A stretch of DNA of 64,000 bases from Marinobacter koreensis (GCF_023156285.1 NZ_JAKZAJ010000002.1:434001-498000); one strand, 5' to 3'; positions 51,592 through 60,870 are shown, counted from the stretch's first letter. Translations and numbers: made by a program. Notes: generated from the sequence alone by a model not told the origin.

Positions 51592-51960
51592 TCACACCAG
51601 GCCGTGCTCCCTGGCACTGGCTTCCAGGCGGGCCTGCTCTTGTTTCAAGAGTTCGCTGACCGCCGTTAACTCGGCAATCCGGGCGTCCACCAGGGCCCGT
51701 TTGCGCGCCATCACAGCCGCACCCTGCAGGCAATCAATCCGGTCGGAACGAACCGCATCCAGCAACTCGCGGATTTCGTTCAGCGAAAACCCCAACCCCT
51801 TGAGCTGCCTCACCATCAATACGCGTGCGACCACCTGCTCCGGGTAGTCCCGATAATTGTTGCCGCTGCGGCCCACTTCCCGAATCAGCCCCTGCTTTTC
51901 GTAGTAGCGCAGCGTATCCCGGCTCACCCCGGTGCGTCGTTCAAGTTCCGATATTCTCAT
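51592..51960 (-). CDS. MerR-family transcriptional regulator
   Basis: 122 residues. The DNA-binding domain MRISELERRTGVSRDTLRYYEKQGLIREVGRSGNNYRDYPEQVV is a textbook MerR start; then a coiled dimer helix to residue 115. The metal-type cysteines of MerR or CueR are absent apart from one in DRIDCLQGA, so a small-molecule or oxidant signal is more likely. Divergent from an SDR gene; the gap has a MerR-type promoter with 19-nt spacing. Confidence 0.88.
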   Translation of the reverse strand: MRISELERRTGVSRDTLRYYEKQGLIREVGRSGNNYRDYPEQVVARVLMVRQLKGLGFSLNEIRELLDAVRSDRIDCLQGAAVMARKRALVDARIAELTAVSELLKQEQARLEASAREHGLV

Positions 51961-51977
51961 GCCAAGCACTCTCCCTG

Positions 51978-52008
51978 TTGACCCTGGAGCATACTCCATA
52001 CTTTAGGC
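51978..52008 (+). promoter_or_regulatory. MerR-type promoter/operator of the SDR gene
   Basis: A -35 TTGACC (51978-51983) and a -10-like TTAGGC (52003-52008) are separated by 19 nt, the long spacer typical of MerR-controlled promoters. The spacer holds the palindrome TGGAGCATACTCCA (51985-51998), where the regulator would sit. Confidence 0.6.
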
Positions 52009-52039
52009 TGCGTTCGACTCAATGAACAAGGAACGCACC

Positions 52040-53110
52040 ATGACCATCCTGATCACCGGCGCCACCGGTTTTATTGGCAAATATCTGTGCCTCACCCTGT
52101 TGCAGCAGGGGCACGAAGTGCAGGCACTGACCCGCTCCCAATCCAGCCTGACCCAGCTCATCGGCTTTCTTCAACAACAGGGCATCGCCATGGAGCGGTT
52201 TTCCGCACTGGAAGGAGATCTTGAAAAGCCTGAACTGGGGCTAATCACCTTGCCGGGCCGCATCGAATGCATTGTGCACCTGGCCGCCCGGTTCGCCTGG
52301 AACCTGCCTGAACACGATGCCCGGCATACCAACGTAACCGGCAGCCTCCGGGTGGCGGAACTGGCCCGCCAACTACGCTGCCGGTTGGTGTTTATCAGTG
52401 GCTTCATGCTGGCAAACACCGAGCACCTGTCACGGCTTGGGATTAATGGGAGCCATCCGGAGCAGACCGACTGGAGCCGGGTGTACCGGCGGGCCGGTGG
52501 ATATGAGGCCAGCAAACTGGAATCCGCCTTCCGGTTGCGAGAATTCGTGGCAAGGCATGGGCTGGATGCGGTCGAGATACAGCCGGCGACCGTTGCCGGC
52601 CACCGTTCAACGGGGGAACTTGACCCCGCCCAACCGCTGCATGGCCTGCTCGATAATCTCTACCACGGGCGCATGGCCATGATTCCGGGGTCGCCGGACC
52701 ACTGGTTGCCACTGGTTCCGGTGGATAGCCTGGCCCAGGTGATTGCGGCATCCTGCGAGGCCAATCACGCGCCCGATACGCTGTTGGTGCTGGACCAGAA
52801 CACGCCCAACCTGGCAGGGCTTTTACAGGCAGCGGCGCAATTCCTTGGTAAGCCTGCCCCCCGAAGGCATCTTCCTATCGGTGTGATGAAAGCTCTGTTG
52901 GCCATACCGGGCCTGCCCGGGCTGCTGAAGGTGGCCCCGGAATCCCTGGCATTTATTCAGACCTGCCGTTTCGACACATCCCGCACGGAGCGGTTTCTGG
53001 CACAGCAGAACGTACCGTTACCGCCGTTCGCTCAGTATCTGGAAGCAAGCTGTCGACACTACTGCCAGCGTCTCGGTGTCGCCGGAGGAGCAGTAACGAG
53101 CGGGGCCTGA
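52040..53110 (+). CDS. NAD(P)-dependent epimerase/ketoreductase (extended SDR)
   Basis: 356 residues with the extended short-chain dehydrogenase layout: GATGFIG (7-13) for NAD(P), a Ser in FISGFM and Y/K in GGYEASKLES for catalysis. Related proteins act on sugars, steroid- or isoprenoid-like alcohols. A second in-frame ATG at 52022 precedes this one, but AAGGA fits 52040. It is divergent from the MerR gene and its stop meets that of a convergent monooxygenase, so the two could act on the same ketone or alcohol. Confidence 0.8.
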   Translation: MTILITGATGFIGKYLCLTLLQQGHEVQALTRSQSSLTQLIGFLQQQGIAMERFSALEGDLEKPELGLITLPGRIECIVHLAARFAWNLPEHDARHTNVTGSLRVAELARQLRCRLVFISGFMLANTEHLSRLGINGSHPEQTDWSRVYRRAGGYEASKLESAFRLREFVARHGLDAVEIQPATVAGHRSTGELDPAQPLHGLLDNLYHGRMAMIPGSPDHWLPLVPVDSLAQVIAASCEANHAPDTLLVLDQNTPNLAGLLQAAAQFLGKPAPRRHLPIGVMKALLAIPGLPGLLKVAPESLAFIQTCRFDTSRTERFLAQQNVPLPPFAQYLEASCRHYCQRLGVAGGAVTSGA

Positions 53111-53121
53111 CTCAGGCCCCG
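53101..53121. terminator. Palindrome over the convergent stops of the SDR and monooxygenase genes
   Basis: CGGGGCCTGA (53101-53110) and TCAGGCCCCG (53112-53121) are perfect inverse repeats around one base and contain both stop codons. It can fold with a 5-nt loop. No T tract. Confidence 0.5.
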
Positions 53122-54638
53122 AACAACGCCGAGCGTAGCGGGCGAAGGAAGCCGGTTGAACGGCCTTCGCTCGCGCGACTGGGCTTGCCGTCGAATTCCA
53201 GGTAGCCATCCTCGATCGGCTCGAAACGCAGGGTTTTCACGTCCTCCAGGTAGTTCTGGGTGGACTTCCACGGCCCATGGGTGCCTTGCCGGGGCAGGCG
53301 ATCGTCGGCCCGCTTGATATAGCCCGAGTTCAGGGATCCGAGAATCGTGTCCTCGCCACGACTGTTCTCCGTATCCCGGGCCACCACCGAGTGGTATCCC
53401 CGTTTGTCCATCAGGTTGAGCAACCGACACAGATACTCGGCTGCGATATCCACCTTGAGGGTCCAGGAGATGTTGGTGTAGCCGAAGATCATGGCCGCGT
53501 TGGGTATCCCTTCCACCATCACGTTCTTGTAGATGATCTTGTCCCGCATGACGACGGGCTCGCCGTCTACCCGTGGCTTGATGCCGCCGAGCATCTGGAT
53601 CTCCAGGCCCGTTGCCGGAATGATGATGTCCGCTTCAAGCGTCTCCCCGGACTTCAACCGGATACCTTTTTCGGTGAATCGCTCAATGTGGTCAGTGGCA
53701 ATGGAGGCTTTACCCGACTTGATCACGTCGAACAGGTCTCCGTCCTTGACCACGCACAGCCGCTGGTCCCAGGGGTTGTAGTCGGGCGTGAAGTGGCGCA
53801 TGTCGGCCTTGCCGTCGAGCTGGCGCCGGATGATCGAGAGGAAAAGCCGGCGCATGGCTTTCGGACTTTTGCGCGACCGCTGATACAACAAACGGGAAAT
53901 GGAAATATTGCGCGCGCGGGTAAGCCTGTAGGCCAGCTTTTCCGGCAGGACCTTCTGCAGGCCCAGGGTCACCTTATCGGTAGAGGGCAACGGCATCAGA
54001 TAGGTGGGCGAGCGCTGCAACATGGTCACGTGCGCCGCCTTTTCCGCCATGGTGGGCACCAACGTTATGGCGGTAGCGCCACTGCCAATCACGACCACTT
54101 TCTTACCGGCGTAGTCCAGATCCTCCGGCCAGTGTTGCGGGTGAACCACCTGCCCCTTGAAATCACTCTCACCCGGGAAGTCGGGCTTGTACCCGTGATC
54201 GTAGTTGTAATAGCCGGTACAGCCGATCAGGAACTCCGTGGTGAAGGTCTGTTGTTCGCCGGTCGATTCTTCTTCGGCTACGACGGTCCAGCGTTTGTCA
54301 GCACTGGACCAGTCGGCCGTGATGACCTTCAGTCCGTATCGGATGTGGCGATCGACGTTGTTTTCGCGGGCGGTCTCCCGGACGTAATTCTTGATCGAAG
54401 CGCCGTCTGCCAGCACCTTGCCACCGGTCCAGGGCCGGAAATTGTAGCCGAAGGTGAACATGTCGGAGTCGGACCGGATGCCCGGATAACGAAACAGATC
54501 CCAGGTGCCGCCCAGTGACTGACGACGCTCGAGGATGGCGAAAGACTTGCCCGGGCATTCCCGTTTCAGGTGGCAGGCCATGCCGATGCCGGAAACGCCG
54601 GCGCCGATGATCAGAACGTCAAGGTGATGTTGGCTCAT
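53112..54638 (-). CDS. Baeyer-Villiger monooxygenase, EthA/cyclohexanone type
   Basis: 508 residues. FAD site IGAGVSGIGM (residues 11-20), GGTWDLFRYPGIRSDSDMFTF typical of EthA-type enzymes, the exact Baeyer-Villiger fingerprint FKGQVVHPQHWP (160-171) and an NADPH site VVVIGSGATAITLVP. It converts ketones to esters with NADPH and O2. Divergence from the other monooxygenase at 42 kb (different fingerprints) indicates a separate origin. Neighbours are a convergent SDR and an EncFtn gene upstream on the same strand. Confidence 0.9.
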   Translation of the reverse strand: MSQHHLDVLIIGAGVSGIGMACHLKRECPGKSFAILERRQSLGGTWDLFRYPGIRSDSDMFTFGYNFRPWTGGKVLADGASIKNYVRETARENNVDRHIRYGLKVITADWSSADKRWTVVAEEESTGEQQTFTTEFLIGCTGYYNYDHGYKPDFPGESDFKGQVVHPQHWPEDLDYAGKKVVVIGSGATAITLVPTMAEKAAHVTMLQRSPTYLMPLPSTDKVTLGLQKVLPEKLAYRLTRARNISISRLLYQRSRKSPKAMRRLFLSIIRRQLDGKADMRHFTPDYNPWDQRLCVVKDGDLFDVIKSGKASIATDHIERFTEKGIRLKSGETLEADIIIPATGLEIQMLGGIKPRVDGEPVVMRDKIIYKNVMVEGIPNAAMIFGYTNISWTLKVDIAAEYLCRLLNLMDKRGYHSVVARDTENSRGEDTILGSLNSGYIKRADDRLPRQGTHGPWKSTQNYLEDVKTLRFEPIEDGYLEFDGKPSRASEGRSTGFLRPLRSALFGA

Positions 54639-54772
54639 GGTGCGGCCTCATAAAGGTTGAACCCATTCCGGCTCCCACACGACGGCGGGAGCTGGGATAC
54701 GATGACCCAACACTAAGGGGTTTTCGGGCGCCAGGAATTGGCCCTCACCACAACCGGCATCCGTTCGACCGG

Positions 54773-55063
54773 TCAGTCGTGGTGGCCGATGGGCCCGTCC
54801 CGGAACAGGAATTCTTTCAGGTGCTTGTCCATGGTCGGGTCCTTACGCCGGATCCACTCCAGCACCATGGCCGCGTGCTCCTTCTCTTCGTCCCGGTTAT
54901 GCTCGAGGATCGCTTTCAGTTCCGGATCCTTGCAGGCATCGACACGCTGGTTATACCAGTCCACCGCTTCGAACTCTTCCATCAGTGAACTGATGGCCCG
55001 GTGCATGTCACGGGTATCGTCAGTCAATTCGTTGATCGGTTCGTGGTAGCTGTCACTTGCCAT
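54773..55063 (-). CDS. Encapsulated-ferritin-type protein (EncFtn family), no shell gene nearby
   Basis: 96 residues. SSLMEEFEAVDWYNQRVDA followed by HNRDEEKEHAAMVLEWIRR is the two-helix EncFtn signature; the iron ligands of the family correspond to E29/E30/E32 in the first helix and E60, H63 in the second, with W36 at the dimer contact. EncFtn proteins oxidise iron inside encapsulin shells. Here the chain stops at FLFRDGPIGHHD, without the C-terminal tail that carries the cargo-loading peptide, and no encapsulin gene lies within the window. AAGGAG supports the ATG at 55063. A shell-free ferroxidase is the likely reading. Confidence 0.85.
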   Translation of the reverse strand: MASDSYHEPINELTDDTRDMHRAISSLMEEFEAVDWYNQRVDACKDPELKAILEHNRDEEKEHAAMVLEWIRRKDPTMDKHLKEFLFRDGPIGHHD

Positions 55064-55171
55064 TCTCTTCTCCTTTATTGGATTCAAACCAGTTTGGTAT
55101 TCGGGGCCTTTTGACCATAGACCACCTGTCGATGGCAGACCAGACCATTCGGGTCATGGCATTGAAAGTCG

Positions 55172-55738
55172 CTAGCAATTAATCGGTGTCGAAAAAACAC
55201 CTGAGGCCTTCCGAAACGTCATTTCCGGCAGCGGGACGGCCTCGCCATCCAGTTGCATGGGCATCAGCCGAATATGGAATTCGTCTGACGCCGGCTCCAG
55301 AGGCAGCTCGATAACGAAGTGTGCCGGGAGATCGGACAGATCGGAAACAATCCAGCGGAACCGCTTTTCGCCACCACCGATCAATACCCGGTCGACTTCG
55401 GTTACTGTGCCCGTTTTCCTGTCCCGTGTCTTCACCGCGTCAAATACGTGCGGTTTGCCGTTCACCAACACGGTGTTTTCGAGCAAAGTGATGGAATGAC
55501 CCTGCGGGATATCGAAGCCGACCATCAGTTCGGGTTGGAGATGGCCTTTTATCACGGCGACCTCGAGAGTGACCTCTCCGAATTCGAGAATCACGTGGTC
55601 TTTAGGACCGGATCCACAGGGGCCACCCTTCAGCACCCCCGGCGGATCCACCGGCTGAAAATAATCGACCCTGACCAGAGCACAGCCGGCCAGAAGGGCA
55701 AAGGCAAGGAGCCATGTTCGAGCGGTCGTCTTTACCAT
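55172..55738 (-). CDS. Lipoprotein of unknown function
   Basis: 188 residues with a clear lipobox LLAGC (lipidated Cys19). The rest is beta-rich (HVILEFGEVTLEVAVIKGHLQPELMVGFDIPQGHS) with no motif that I recognise. It begins 21 nt after the YgjV stop on the same strand, so both are probably in one operon. Envelope location is inferred from the lipobox. Confidence 0.72.
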   Translation of the reverse strand: MVKTTARTWLLAFALLAGCALVRVDYFQPVDPPGVLKGGPCGSGPKDHVILEFGEVTLEVAVIKGHLQPELMVGFDIPQGHSITLLENTVLVNGKPHVFDAVKTRDRKTGTVTEVDRVLIGGGEKRFRWIVSDLSDLPAHFVIELPLEPASDEFHIRLMPMQLDGEAVPLPEMTFRKASGVFSTPINC

Positions 55739-55759
55739 ACAAAACCTTCCATTGCGGCC

Positions 55760-56299
55760 CTATCGTCGAACTATGGCATCGCTCTGGAGATCTGGATACT
55801 TTTTCCGAAGCCGATGGAGACGGATGATGGTGATGATGTTGGTCACCAGTACCATGCCCTCGGCCAGAGTGCCGCCCAGCGAACCGATGACAAGGTTGTT
55901 GAGCATCCACGACAACGCTGCCAGGCCGAGCACGATTCGCAGCGGAATACCTCGCAACATGAACATACCGAAAGTGCCCAGTACCGCAGCAGTGAGCGGG
56001 AAAATGTCGGTGACCGTTTTCCAGGTGGCCCAGGCCACGACCAGATTGACGGCAAGCAGCACAGCCAGGAATACCCGGTTGCCCGGATAGCGGCGAGCCA
56101 GGGTAATGCGCACGATCACCAGCACCGTCAACGCCGCCGCCGTCCAGCTCTGGAAACAGGCAAACATCAGGGCGAAGGCAACGTTGGCTGAGATCAACAG
56201 CACCATCAGTCGGTCGTCGTTCCGGTTGGCAAAACCGGCAATGCAGAACGCCAGGGCGATAACGCCAAAAATCTGCCCGAAGATCTCCGCGGTGCTCAT
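55760..56299 (-). CDS. YgjV-family inner membrane protein
   Basis: 179 residues with five or six hydrophobic segments and the YgjV layout (AEIFGQIFGVIALAFCIAGFANRND, then VVAWATWKTVTDIFPLTAAVLGTFGMFM). YgjV-type proteins have no settled role. It lies upstream of the lipoprotein gene. The next gene upstream is divergent with 112 nt between the starts. Confidence 0.8.
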   Translation of the reverse strand: MSTAEIFGQIFGVIALAFCIAGFANRNDDRLMVLLISANVAFALMFACFQSWTAAALTVLVIVRITLARRYPGNRVFLAVLLAVNLVVAWATWKTVTDIFPLTAAVLGTFGMFMLRGIPLRIVLGLAALSWMLNNLVIGSLGGTLAEGMVLVTNIITIIRLHRLRKKYPDLQSDAIVRR

Positions 56300-56411
56300 A
56301 TCGGTTTTCCCTCTCCCCGTCTGTGCCGCGACCCTGCCACAATCGGAGTCATTGAGCCAATCGGGGCTGTATGCGACAGTCCACTCAGTCTAACAACCCG
56401 GACGCACTGCC

Positions 56412-57443
56412 ATGAAAACCGTTTTTTCGCCCCTGCACAGCCGTCGCCACGTCAAAACCGAACTGGATGGCGGCCTGCTGATCGAGCCCCACGAGAAGCC
56501 TTCCCGGGCAGAAACCATTCTGGCGCGGGTCAGGGACCAGGCGCTGGGTGAGATCCTGGAACCGGAGGAATTCGGGCTGGAACCCATCAAGCGGGTCCAC
56601 ACCGATGACTATCTAACCTTCCTGGAGACCTGCTGGGACGACTGGGTGGCGGACGGCAAACGTGGAGAGATCATTCCCACCTTCTGGATTGGTCGCGGCA
56701 TGCGCCATCGCCTTCCGAAGGACATCGATGGCCGGGTCGGCTATTTCAGTCTCGGCGCCGATACCTCCATTTCCGAAGGCACCTGGGAAGCTGCCCGGGC
56801 CTCTGCCAATGTGGCCCTTACTGCCCAGAAGCTGGTTGCCGACGGTGAACGGGCGGCCTTCGCCCTTTGCCGGCCACCAGGACACCATGCCCACGCCGAC
56901 CTCTTCGGCGGCTACTGCTTCCTCAACAATGCCGCAATCACGGCGCAGGCATTCCGGGACCAGGGCTACGAACGCGTGGCGGTCCTCGACGTGGACTTTC
57001 ACCATGGCAACGGTACCCAGGCGATTTTCTACCACCGGAGTGACGTGCTGACGATCAGCCTGCACGGCGATCCCGACCTGGTGTTCCCCCACTTCTTGGG
57101 ATTCGACGATGAAATTGGTGAAGGCGAGGGCGAAGGCTTCAACCTCAACATCCCGTATCCGCCCAACACGCCCTACAGTGTCTGGAGCCAGGGGCTGGAG
57201 ACCGCCTGCGAACGTATTGCACAGTTTCAGCCGGAAGCGCTGGTCGTCGCCCTGGGGGTGGATACCTTTGAGGAAGATCCCATCTCCTTCTTCAAACTGA
57301 CCTCGGCGGATTACCTGTCCCTCGGACAACGGATTGAGAAACTGGGGCTACCAACGGTGTTCACCATGGAAGGCGGCTACGATGTGGACGCCATTGGCGT
57401 GAACGCTGTCAACGTGATGCAGGGATTCGAGGGCAAACGCTGA
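56412..57443 (+). CDS. HDAC-like acetylpolyamine amidohydrolase
   Basis: 343 residues of the arginase/deacetylase fold. PPGHHAH gives H158 and H159, the general base pair; DVDFHHGNGT gives zinc ligands D193, D195 and H197; a second Asp in GVDTFEEDP and the Tyr in MEGGYDVDA complete the site. Bacterial members deacetylate polyamines or other acetylated amines. It is followed after 95 nt by a transglutaminase-like gene on the same strand, with a hairpin between them. Confidence 0.87.
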   Translation: MKTVFSPLHSRRHVKTELDGGLLIEPHEKPSRAETILARVRDQALGEILEPEEFGLEPIKRVHTDDYLTFLETCWDDWVADGKRGEIIPTFWIGRGMRHRLPKDIDGRVGYFSLGADTSISEGTWEAARASANVALTAQKLVADGERAAFALCRPPGHHAHADLFGGYCFLNNAAITAQAFRDQGYERVAVLDVDFHHGNGTQAIFYHRSDVLTISLHGDPDLVFPHFLGFDDEIGEGEGEGFNLNIPYPPNTPYSVWSQGLETACERIAQFQPEALVVALGVDTFEEDPISFFKLTSADYLSLGQRIEKLGLPTVFTMEGGYDVDAIGVNAVNVMQGFEGKR

Positions 57444-57449
57444 GCATTG

Positions 57450-57484
57450 CGGGCAATGGCGTTGGAGGAATTGGCCATTGCCCG
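57450..57484 (+). terminator. Hairpin after the HDAC-like gene
   Basis: CGGGCAATGGC (57450-57460) and GCCATTGCCCG (57474-57484) are perfect complements with a 13-nt loop that contains GGAGG. It begins just after the stop. There is no T tract, so it may instead affect translation or mRNA ends. Confidence 0.4.
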
Positions 57485-57538
57485 TAGCTTGCTATTTAGC
57501 GAGTATGGGTTACTGATACTCCGACCTGCGGACATTCC

Positions 57539-58201
57539 ATGGAACGTTATCTCAAACCAACCGCTTTTTTCGATTACGACCAGCCGGATGTCCGTGCCTG
57601 GATCGAGGCCCAGCTCCAGGGCGTGAAAGCGGATCCGATCGAGCAGATCAAGGTGCTCTACCTGGCGGTCCGGGACGGTATCCAGTACAACCCCTACGTG
57701 TTCCGGACCGATCCGAAAACCTTTTCCGCCAGCTATGCGCTGGACAGCGGCGAGACCTACTGCATACCCAAGGCCGTTCTGCTGGGTGCGGCAGCCCGTT
57801 CCATCGGCATCCCCAGCCGGCTGGGCCTTGCGGATGTGCGCAACCACCTCTCCAGCCCGAAAATGATCGAATGGCTGCGCTCCGATGTGTTCCGGATGCA
57901 CGGGTTCATTGAGCTGTTTATCAACGGGCGTTGGGTCAAGGCCACACCCGCATTCAACCGCCAGCTCTGCGAACTGATGAATGTGGCGCCCCTGGAATTT
58001 GATGGCGTGAACGATTCCATGTTCCAGGAGTACACCGAATCCGGGGAAGCACACATGGAGTATGTCAGTGATCACGGCGTCTTCGACGACGTGCCCCACG
58101 ACTTCATCGTTTCCGGTATACGGTCGGCTTATGGCCACCTGTTCGGGAAGGACGCTCCAAACCGGGAAAACCAGAGCCTGGAGCGGGATCTGGAATCCTG
58201 A
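57539..58201 (+). CDS. Transglutaminase-like protein
   Basis: 220 residues. The fold core has the catalytic Cys75 in GETYCIPKAVLLGAAARSIGIPSRLGLA, His121 in RMHGFIELFINGRWVKATPAF; the third residue position holds Asn where Asp is common. Such cytoplasmic proteins are often protease-like or scaffold proteins of unclear activity. The length is short for secreted transglutaminases and no signal is present. The convergent binding-protein gene follows 8 nt after the stop. Confidence 0.78.
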   Translation: MERYLKPTAFFDYDQPDVRAWIEAQLQGVKADPIEQIKVLYLAVRDGIQYNPYVFRTDPKTFSASYALDSGETYCIPKAVLLGAAARSIGIPSRLGLADVRNHLSSPKMIEWLRSDVFRMHGFIELFINGRWVKATPAFNRQLCELMNVAPLEFDGVNDSMFQEYTESGEAHMEYVSDHGVFDDVPHDFIVSGIRSAYGHLFGKDAPNRENQSLERDLES

Positions 58202-58208
58202 AGTCCCC

Positions 58209-58961
58209 TTATTCCGGCGTCTGGTTGGTTTTGAAGTCGAGGTACAGAGGGCCGGCGATTTCCTGGTAGACACCCTGGGATTTCAACGCTTTCAGGGACG
58301 TTGACAGGGCTTTGACAAACGCCCGGTTCCGCTGGGTGTTGTGACAGGTCAGTCGATCGAAACTCTCCAGAAGCGGGTGCTCCGGGGCGTAGGAGAGTTC
58401 CCCGAGCAATGGGCGGATATCCGGTAACGCCGCAATCATGGTGTCGAAACGACCATGCTCGAGCATCGCCAGATTGATCGCGTCGCTCCTCGACCAGAAC
58501 ACTTTCAGATTCCGGCCGGAAAGAATCGGATCCAGATAGATTTCATGGCCGATCACGGCACCGATTTCGCGACCCTGCAGTTCGTCCAGGCTCGTGGGCG
58601 GCGGCTCGCCCTTTGTCGAGAAGAGATAATAGACAAACTTCCCGAGTGGGTAACTGGCAACCACCGCATCCTGCCCCAGCTTCTTTTCCAGCACATCGGT
58701 GAAGGAATAAATGCAGTCCGCCTGGCCCTGCTGGAATACCATCAAGGCCCGTTTGTAGGGGTAGAAATGCTCGGTGACCTGCCAGGAGGTACCATTGATG
58801 GCGCGATCCATCAGACGCTGATAGACGCCGTCCTGTTGCTCGGTCAGCAGGTTACTGATATCCGGTGTCGCCACCCGCACGGGAACCGCCGCACCAGCAG
58901 CAAGCGGGACAAGCATCAACGTCATAATGACGCTCAGGATCAGGTTTTTCGGAGATATCAT
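58209..58961 (-). CDS. Periplasmic solute-binding protein (PBP2, amino-acid type)
   Basis: 250 residues with a signal peptide ending at PLAAGAA (about residue 24). The remainder has the two-lobe PBP2 pattern (VRVATPDISNLL, DCIYSFTDVLEKK, GAVIGHEIYLDPIL). There is no permease or ATPase beside it, so it may feed a remote importer or act as a sensor. The nearest neighbours are convergent and not related. Confidence 0.78.
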   Translation of the reverse strand: MISPKNLILSVIMTLMLVPLAAGAAVPVRVATPDISNLLTEQQDGVYQRLMDRAINGTSWQVTEHFYPYKRALMVFQQGQADCIYSFTDVLEKKLGQDAVVASYPLGKFVYYLFSTKGEPPPTSLDELQGREIGAVIGHEIYLDPILSGRNLKVFWSRSDAINLAMLEHGRFDTMIAALPDIRPLLGELSYAPEHPLLESFDRLTCHNTQRNRAFVKALSTSLKALKSQGVYQEIAGPLYLDFKTNQTPE

Positions 58962-59083
58962 GAAAGAATCTTCGCCTTACGCCACCGATCGGCGTGCCGT
59001 CTTTATGTACACACCGGACAGTATACTAACACTCGATCGTGCCCGACATAAGACCTTAGAATCTGTACGGATATTTACCGAAT

Positions 59084-59113
59084 AAAAAAGGCACCGCCAC
59101 CGCGGTGCCTTTT
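59084..59113 (-). terminator. Rho-independent terminator of ahpF
   Basis: GGCACCGC (59090-59097) pairs with GCGGTGCC (59102-59109); on the minus strand the hairpin is followed by a run of six T. It lies 25 nt after the ahpF stop. Flanking A and T runs make it able to work both ways. Confidence 0.85.
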
Positions 59114-59137
59114 GACCCTGAACGAGCGAAGCGGGTG

Positions 59138-60724
59138 TCAGGCCGCGTCTTCGCTATCGTCCTCCACAGAATTCCGGATCAGGTAGTCGAACGCGCTCAA
59201 CGCTGCTTTCGAGCCTTCACCCATTGAGATCACGATCTGTTTGTACGGCACTGTAGTGGCGTCACCGGCAGCAAAGACACCCGGGATCGACGTCTCGTTG
59301 CGGTCGTTCACGACGATTTCGCCATGCTGACTCAGTTCAATGTCGCCCTTCAGCCACTCGGTGTTCGGCACCAGTCCGATCTGGACAAACACCCCTTCAA
59401 GGGAGATGTGGTGCTGTTCGCCGGTGTTGCGATCAATGTAATTCAGCCCGTTGACCCGGCCGTTCTCGCCAGTGATCTCACTGGTCTGGCCGGACACGAT
59501 GATTTCCACGTTTTTCAGACTGCGAAGCTTCTTCTGAAGCACGTCATCGGCGCGCATTTCCGACGCGAACTCGATCAGGGTCACATGACCAACAATGCCG
59601 GCCAGGTCGATGGCCGCTTCGACACCGGAGTTACCGCCGCCGATCACCGCCACGCGCTTGCCCTTGAACAGCGGGCCGTCGCAGTGCGGGCAGTAGGCCA
59701 CGCCCTTGTTCCGGTACTCTTCCTCGCCTGGCACACCCATCTGGCGCCAGCGGGCACCGGTAGACAGGATCAGGCTGCGCGCCTTCAGGGACGCCCCGTT
59801 CGCCAGCCGGACCTCGTGAAGCCCACCCGCGCAGGAAGCCGGTATCAGCTTCTCGGCACGCTGCATGTTCATGATGTCCACGTCGTATTCCTTGACGTGC
59901 TGCTCCATAGCGGACACCAGCTTCGGACCTTCGGTGTAGGGCACGGAGATCAGGTTTTCGATACCCATGGTATCCGCCACCTGACCGCCGAAACGTTCCG
60001 CCGCAATACCGGTGGAAATACCCTTACGGGCCGCATAGATAGCCGAAGCAGCGCCGGCCGGACCACCGCCGATTACCAGCACTTCGAACGGATCCTTCTG
60101 GTTGATCTTCTCCGCTTCCTTCTCATCGGAGCCGGTATCCAGACGGGCCACGATTTCTTCCAGGGTCATACGCCCCTGGCCCCAGGACTCACCGTTCAGG
60201 AAGACGCTCGGTACCGCCATCACTTCCCGCTGTTCGACCTCGTCCTGGAACAGGGCGCCGTCGATGGCGGTGTGACGGATGTTGGCATTCAGTACGCTCA
60301 TCAGGTTGAGCGCCTGAACCACATCCGGGCAGTTCTGGCAGGAGAGGGAAAAATAGGTTTCAAACTCGAATTCACCCTCGAGATTCTCGATCTGCTCGAT
60401 CACCTCCTGGGAGGCCTTGGAGGGATGCCCGCCCACCTGCAGCAGCGCCAGGACCAGGGAAGTGAATTCATGACCCATGGGGATGCCCGCAAAACGGACC
60501 CCGATGTCTGTGCCGACGCGGTTAATAGCGAAGGATGGACGCCGAACGTCCTGAGCGTCATCCGTGCGCAGACTGATCTTCCCGGACATCGGCTCGATTT
60601 CTTCAAGCAGCTCCTTCAGTTCCTGGGACTTCTTGCTGTCGTCATACGCTGCCACCAGCTCGATCGGCTGTTGCAGTTTTTCCATGTAGGCCTGGAGCTG
60701 TTGCTTGATACTGGCATCCAACAT
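59138..60724 (-). CDS. ahpF: Alkyl hydroperoxide reductase subunit F
   Basis: 528 residues, the normal AhpF length. The N-terminal double thioredoxin fold has the active CxxC C129-C132 (SCQNCPD); the FAD domain has GGGPAG (219-224); the second redox pair is C345-C348 (YCPHCDG); an NADH site [11 protein letters not shown] and the C-terminal [10 protein letters not shown] follow. It feeds electrons from NADH to AhpC. The partner ahpC is not next to it but 1.1 kb away, with a DUF3581 gene between. Two ATAG-N7-CTA(T/C) motifs lie 84-146 nt before the start. Confidence 0.95.
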   Translation of the reverse strand: MLDASIKQQLQAYMEKLQQPIELVAAYDDSKKSQELKELLEEIEPMSGKISLRTDDAQDVRRPSFAINRVGTDIGVRFAGIPMGHEFTSLVLALLQVGGHPSKASQEVIEQIENLEGEFEFETYFSLSCQNCPDVVQALNLMSVLNANIRHTAIDGALFQDEVEQREVMAVPSVFLNGESWGQGRMTLEEIVARLDTGSDEKEAEKINQKDPFEVLVIGGGPAGAASAIYAARKGISTGIAAERFGGQVADTMGIENLISVPYTEGPKLVSAMEQHVKEYDVDIMNMQRAEKLIPASCAGGLHEVRLANGASLKARSLILSTGARWRQMGVPGEEEYRNKGVAYCPHCDGPLFKGKRVAVIGGGNSGVEAAIDLAGIVGHVTLIEFASEMRADDVLQKKLRSLKNVEIIVSGQTSEITGENGRVNGLNYIDRNTGEQHHISLEGVFVQIGLVPNTEWLKGDIELSQHGEIVVNDRNETSIPGVFAAGDATTVPYKQIVISMGEGSKAALSAFDYLIRNSVEDDSEDAA

Positions 60725-60807
60725 AGTGCGAATTCCCCTCTTGATCAGATGTCTGGAAACGGCGTGTCAGGAGTCCGAAACCGTCTCTGTTTAATGTTGG
60801 ATACACA

Positions 60808-60870
60808 ATAGGCATTGTCTACCTGAGGCTCAAATTAATTGCCCCAAATCGTTTGATAGCGACTACCTAT
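60808..60870. promoter_or_regulatory. OxyR-like sites upstream of ahpF
   Basis: Two half-palindromes match the OxyR motif ATAG-N7-CTAT: ATAG-N7-CTAC at 60808-60822 and ATAG-N7-CTAT at 60856-60870. They lie in the 315-nt region between the divergent ahpF and DUF3581 starts; apart from them I see no gene or RNA in this stretch. Confidence 0.55.

Noticed and set aside
53112..56299. An encapsulin shell gene near the EncFtn gene
   Set aside because: None of the neighbouring proteins has the HK97-type shell pattern; they are a monooxygenase, a lipoprotein and a YgjV-type protein.
57450..57484. Riboswitch or anti-ribosome-site control of the transglutaminase-like gene by the GGAGG-bearing hairpin
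   Set aside because: The GGAGG is in the loop and lies about 70 nt before the start, too far to be its ribosome site.
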